NCBI GenBank assembly: GCA_900546245.1
Contig: URBY01000030.1
Span: 1-14,361 of the forward strand
Length of the DNA stretch: 14,361 nucleotides
DNA from: an uncultured Mycoplasmatota bacterium
Lineage (GTDB): Bacteria; Bacillota_I; Bacilli_A; RF39; UBA660
Direction: 5' to 3'
A program made the position numbers and the translations under genes. This document shows positions 14,311 through 14,361 of the stretch, piece after piece (positions within the stretch are counted from its first letter, which is position 1; each line of letters begins with the position of its first letter). A model generated the notes under the pieces. The model searched no databases. It saw only the letters and a program-made list of their open reading frames with translations, and had not been told where the DNA came from.

Positions 14311-14361
14311 AATAATTAGTAAAAATGTCATGTTTTTTAACATCAAATAATTAGTGAAAAT
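14311..14361. repeat. Two 16-bp direct repeats 35 bp apart at the window edge
   Basis: AATAATTAGTAAAAAT (14311-14326) and AATAATTAGTGAAAAT (14346-14361) differ at one base. Between them a small hairpin, ATGTT-TTTT-AACAT (14330-14343), could be part of a terminator of the next gene upstream. The second copy is cut off by the edge, so it cannot be seen whether the repeat continues. Confidence 0.45.

Noticed and set aside
14311..14361. CRISPR-like array
   Set aside because: The repeat is only 16 bp, AT-only in most positions, with two copies and no cas genes.

Overview
The window is a very AT-rich stretch (my estimate is roughly 25% GC) from a low-GC Bacillota genome, probably an uncultured gut lineage of Bacilli or Clostridia. 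TGA is used as a stop codon, ribosome binding sites are AGGAGG-like, and the proteins (Xer recombinase, two-domain PPDK, class II thymidine kinase, ChW domains) fit that phylum. The exact lineage cannot be fixed from the sequence. Every gene I can support lies on the minus strand, so transcription runs from high to low coordinates; plus-strand open frames look like shadows.

In order of transcription: (1) 14220-11113 holds a membrane-anchored FxLYD-like protein followed by an 843-residue prepilin-like surface protein, ending in a strong terminator. (2) 10913-10733 is a 52-residue single-TM miniprotein with its own terminator, set in an otherwise gene-poor stretch. (3) 10577-7803 is a second giant prepilin-like protein (909 residues), paralogous to the first. 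(4) 7745-5834 is a promoter, a 364-residue membrane-anchored extracellular protein and a 244-residue unknown cytoplasmic protein. (5) 5817-4885 is a complete XerC/XerD-type tyrosine recombinase. (6) 4872-1631 is thymidine kinase and pyruvate phosphate dikinase, tightly coupled. (7) 1581-227 is a promoter, a 43-residue miniprotein resembling the N-terminus of Fic proteins, an internal terminator, a degenerate PfkB/ribokinase-like protein and a stand-alone Smr domain. (8) 230-1 is a promoter, a leader built from 9-bp tandem repeats, tRNA-Thr(CGU) and a terminator.

The right half (about 6600-14220) looks like a surface module. It has two very large type IV pilin-like proteins with identical class III signal motifs, a shared N-terminal block, Ig-like modules, ChW (clostridial hydrophobic W) repeats and cysteine-rich tails. 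Two smaller membrane-anchored proteins flank them. The prepilin peptidase, assembly ATPase and platform protein needed to process and assemble such proteins are not in the window. The left half is ordinary nucleotide and carbon metabolism, with some odd small genes.

The observations most worth following are the prepilin + Ig + ChW + Cys-rich architecture, the mosaic of conserved N-terminal and divergent C-terminal halves with a change in codon-ending preference, the two miniproteins whose stop codons sit inside their terminator hairpins, the kinase-like protein lacking its anion-hole glycines, and the repeat leader of the tRNA gene.
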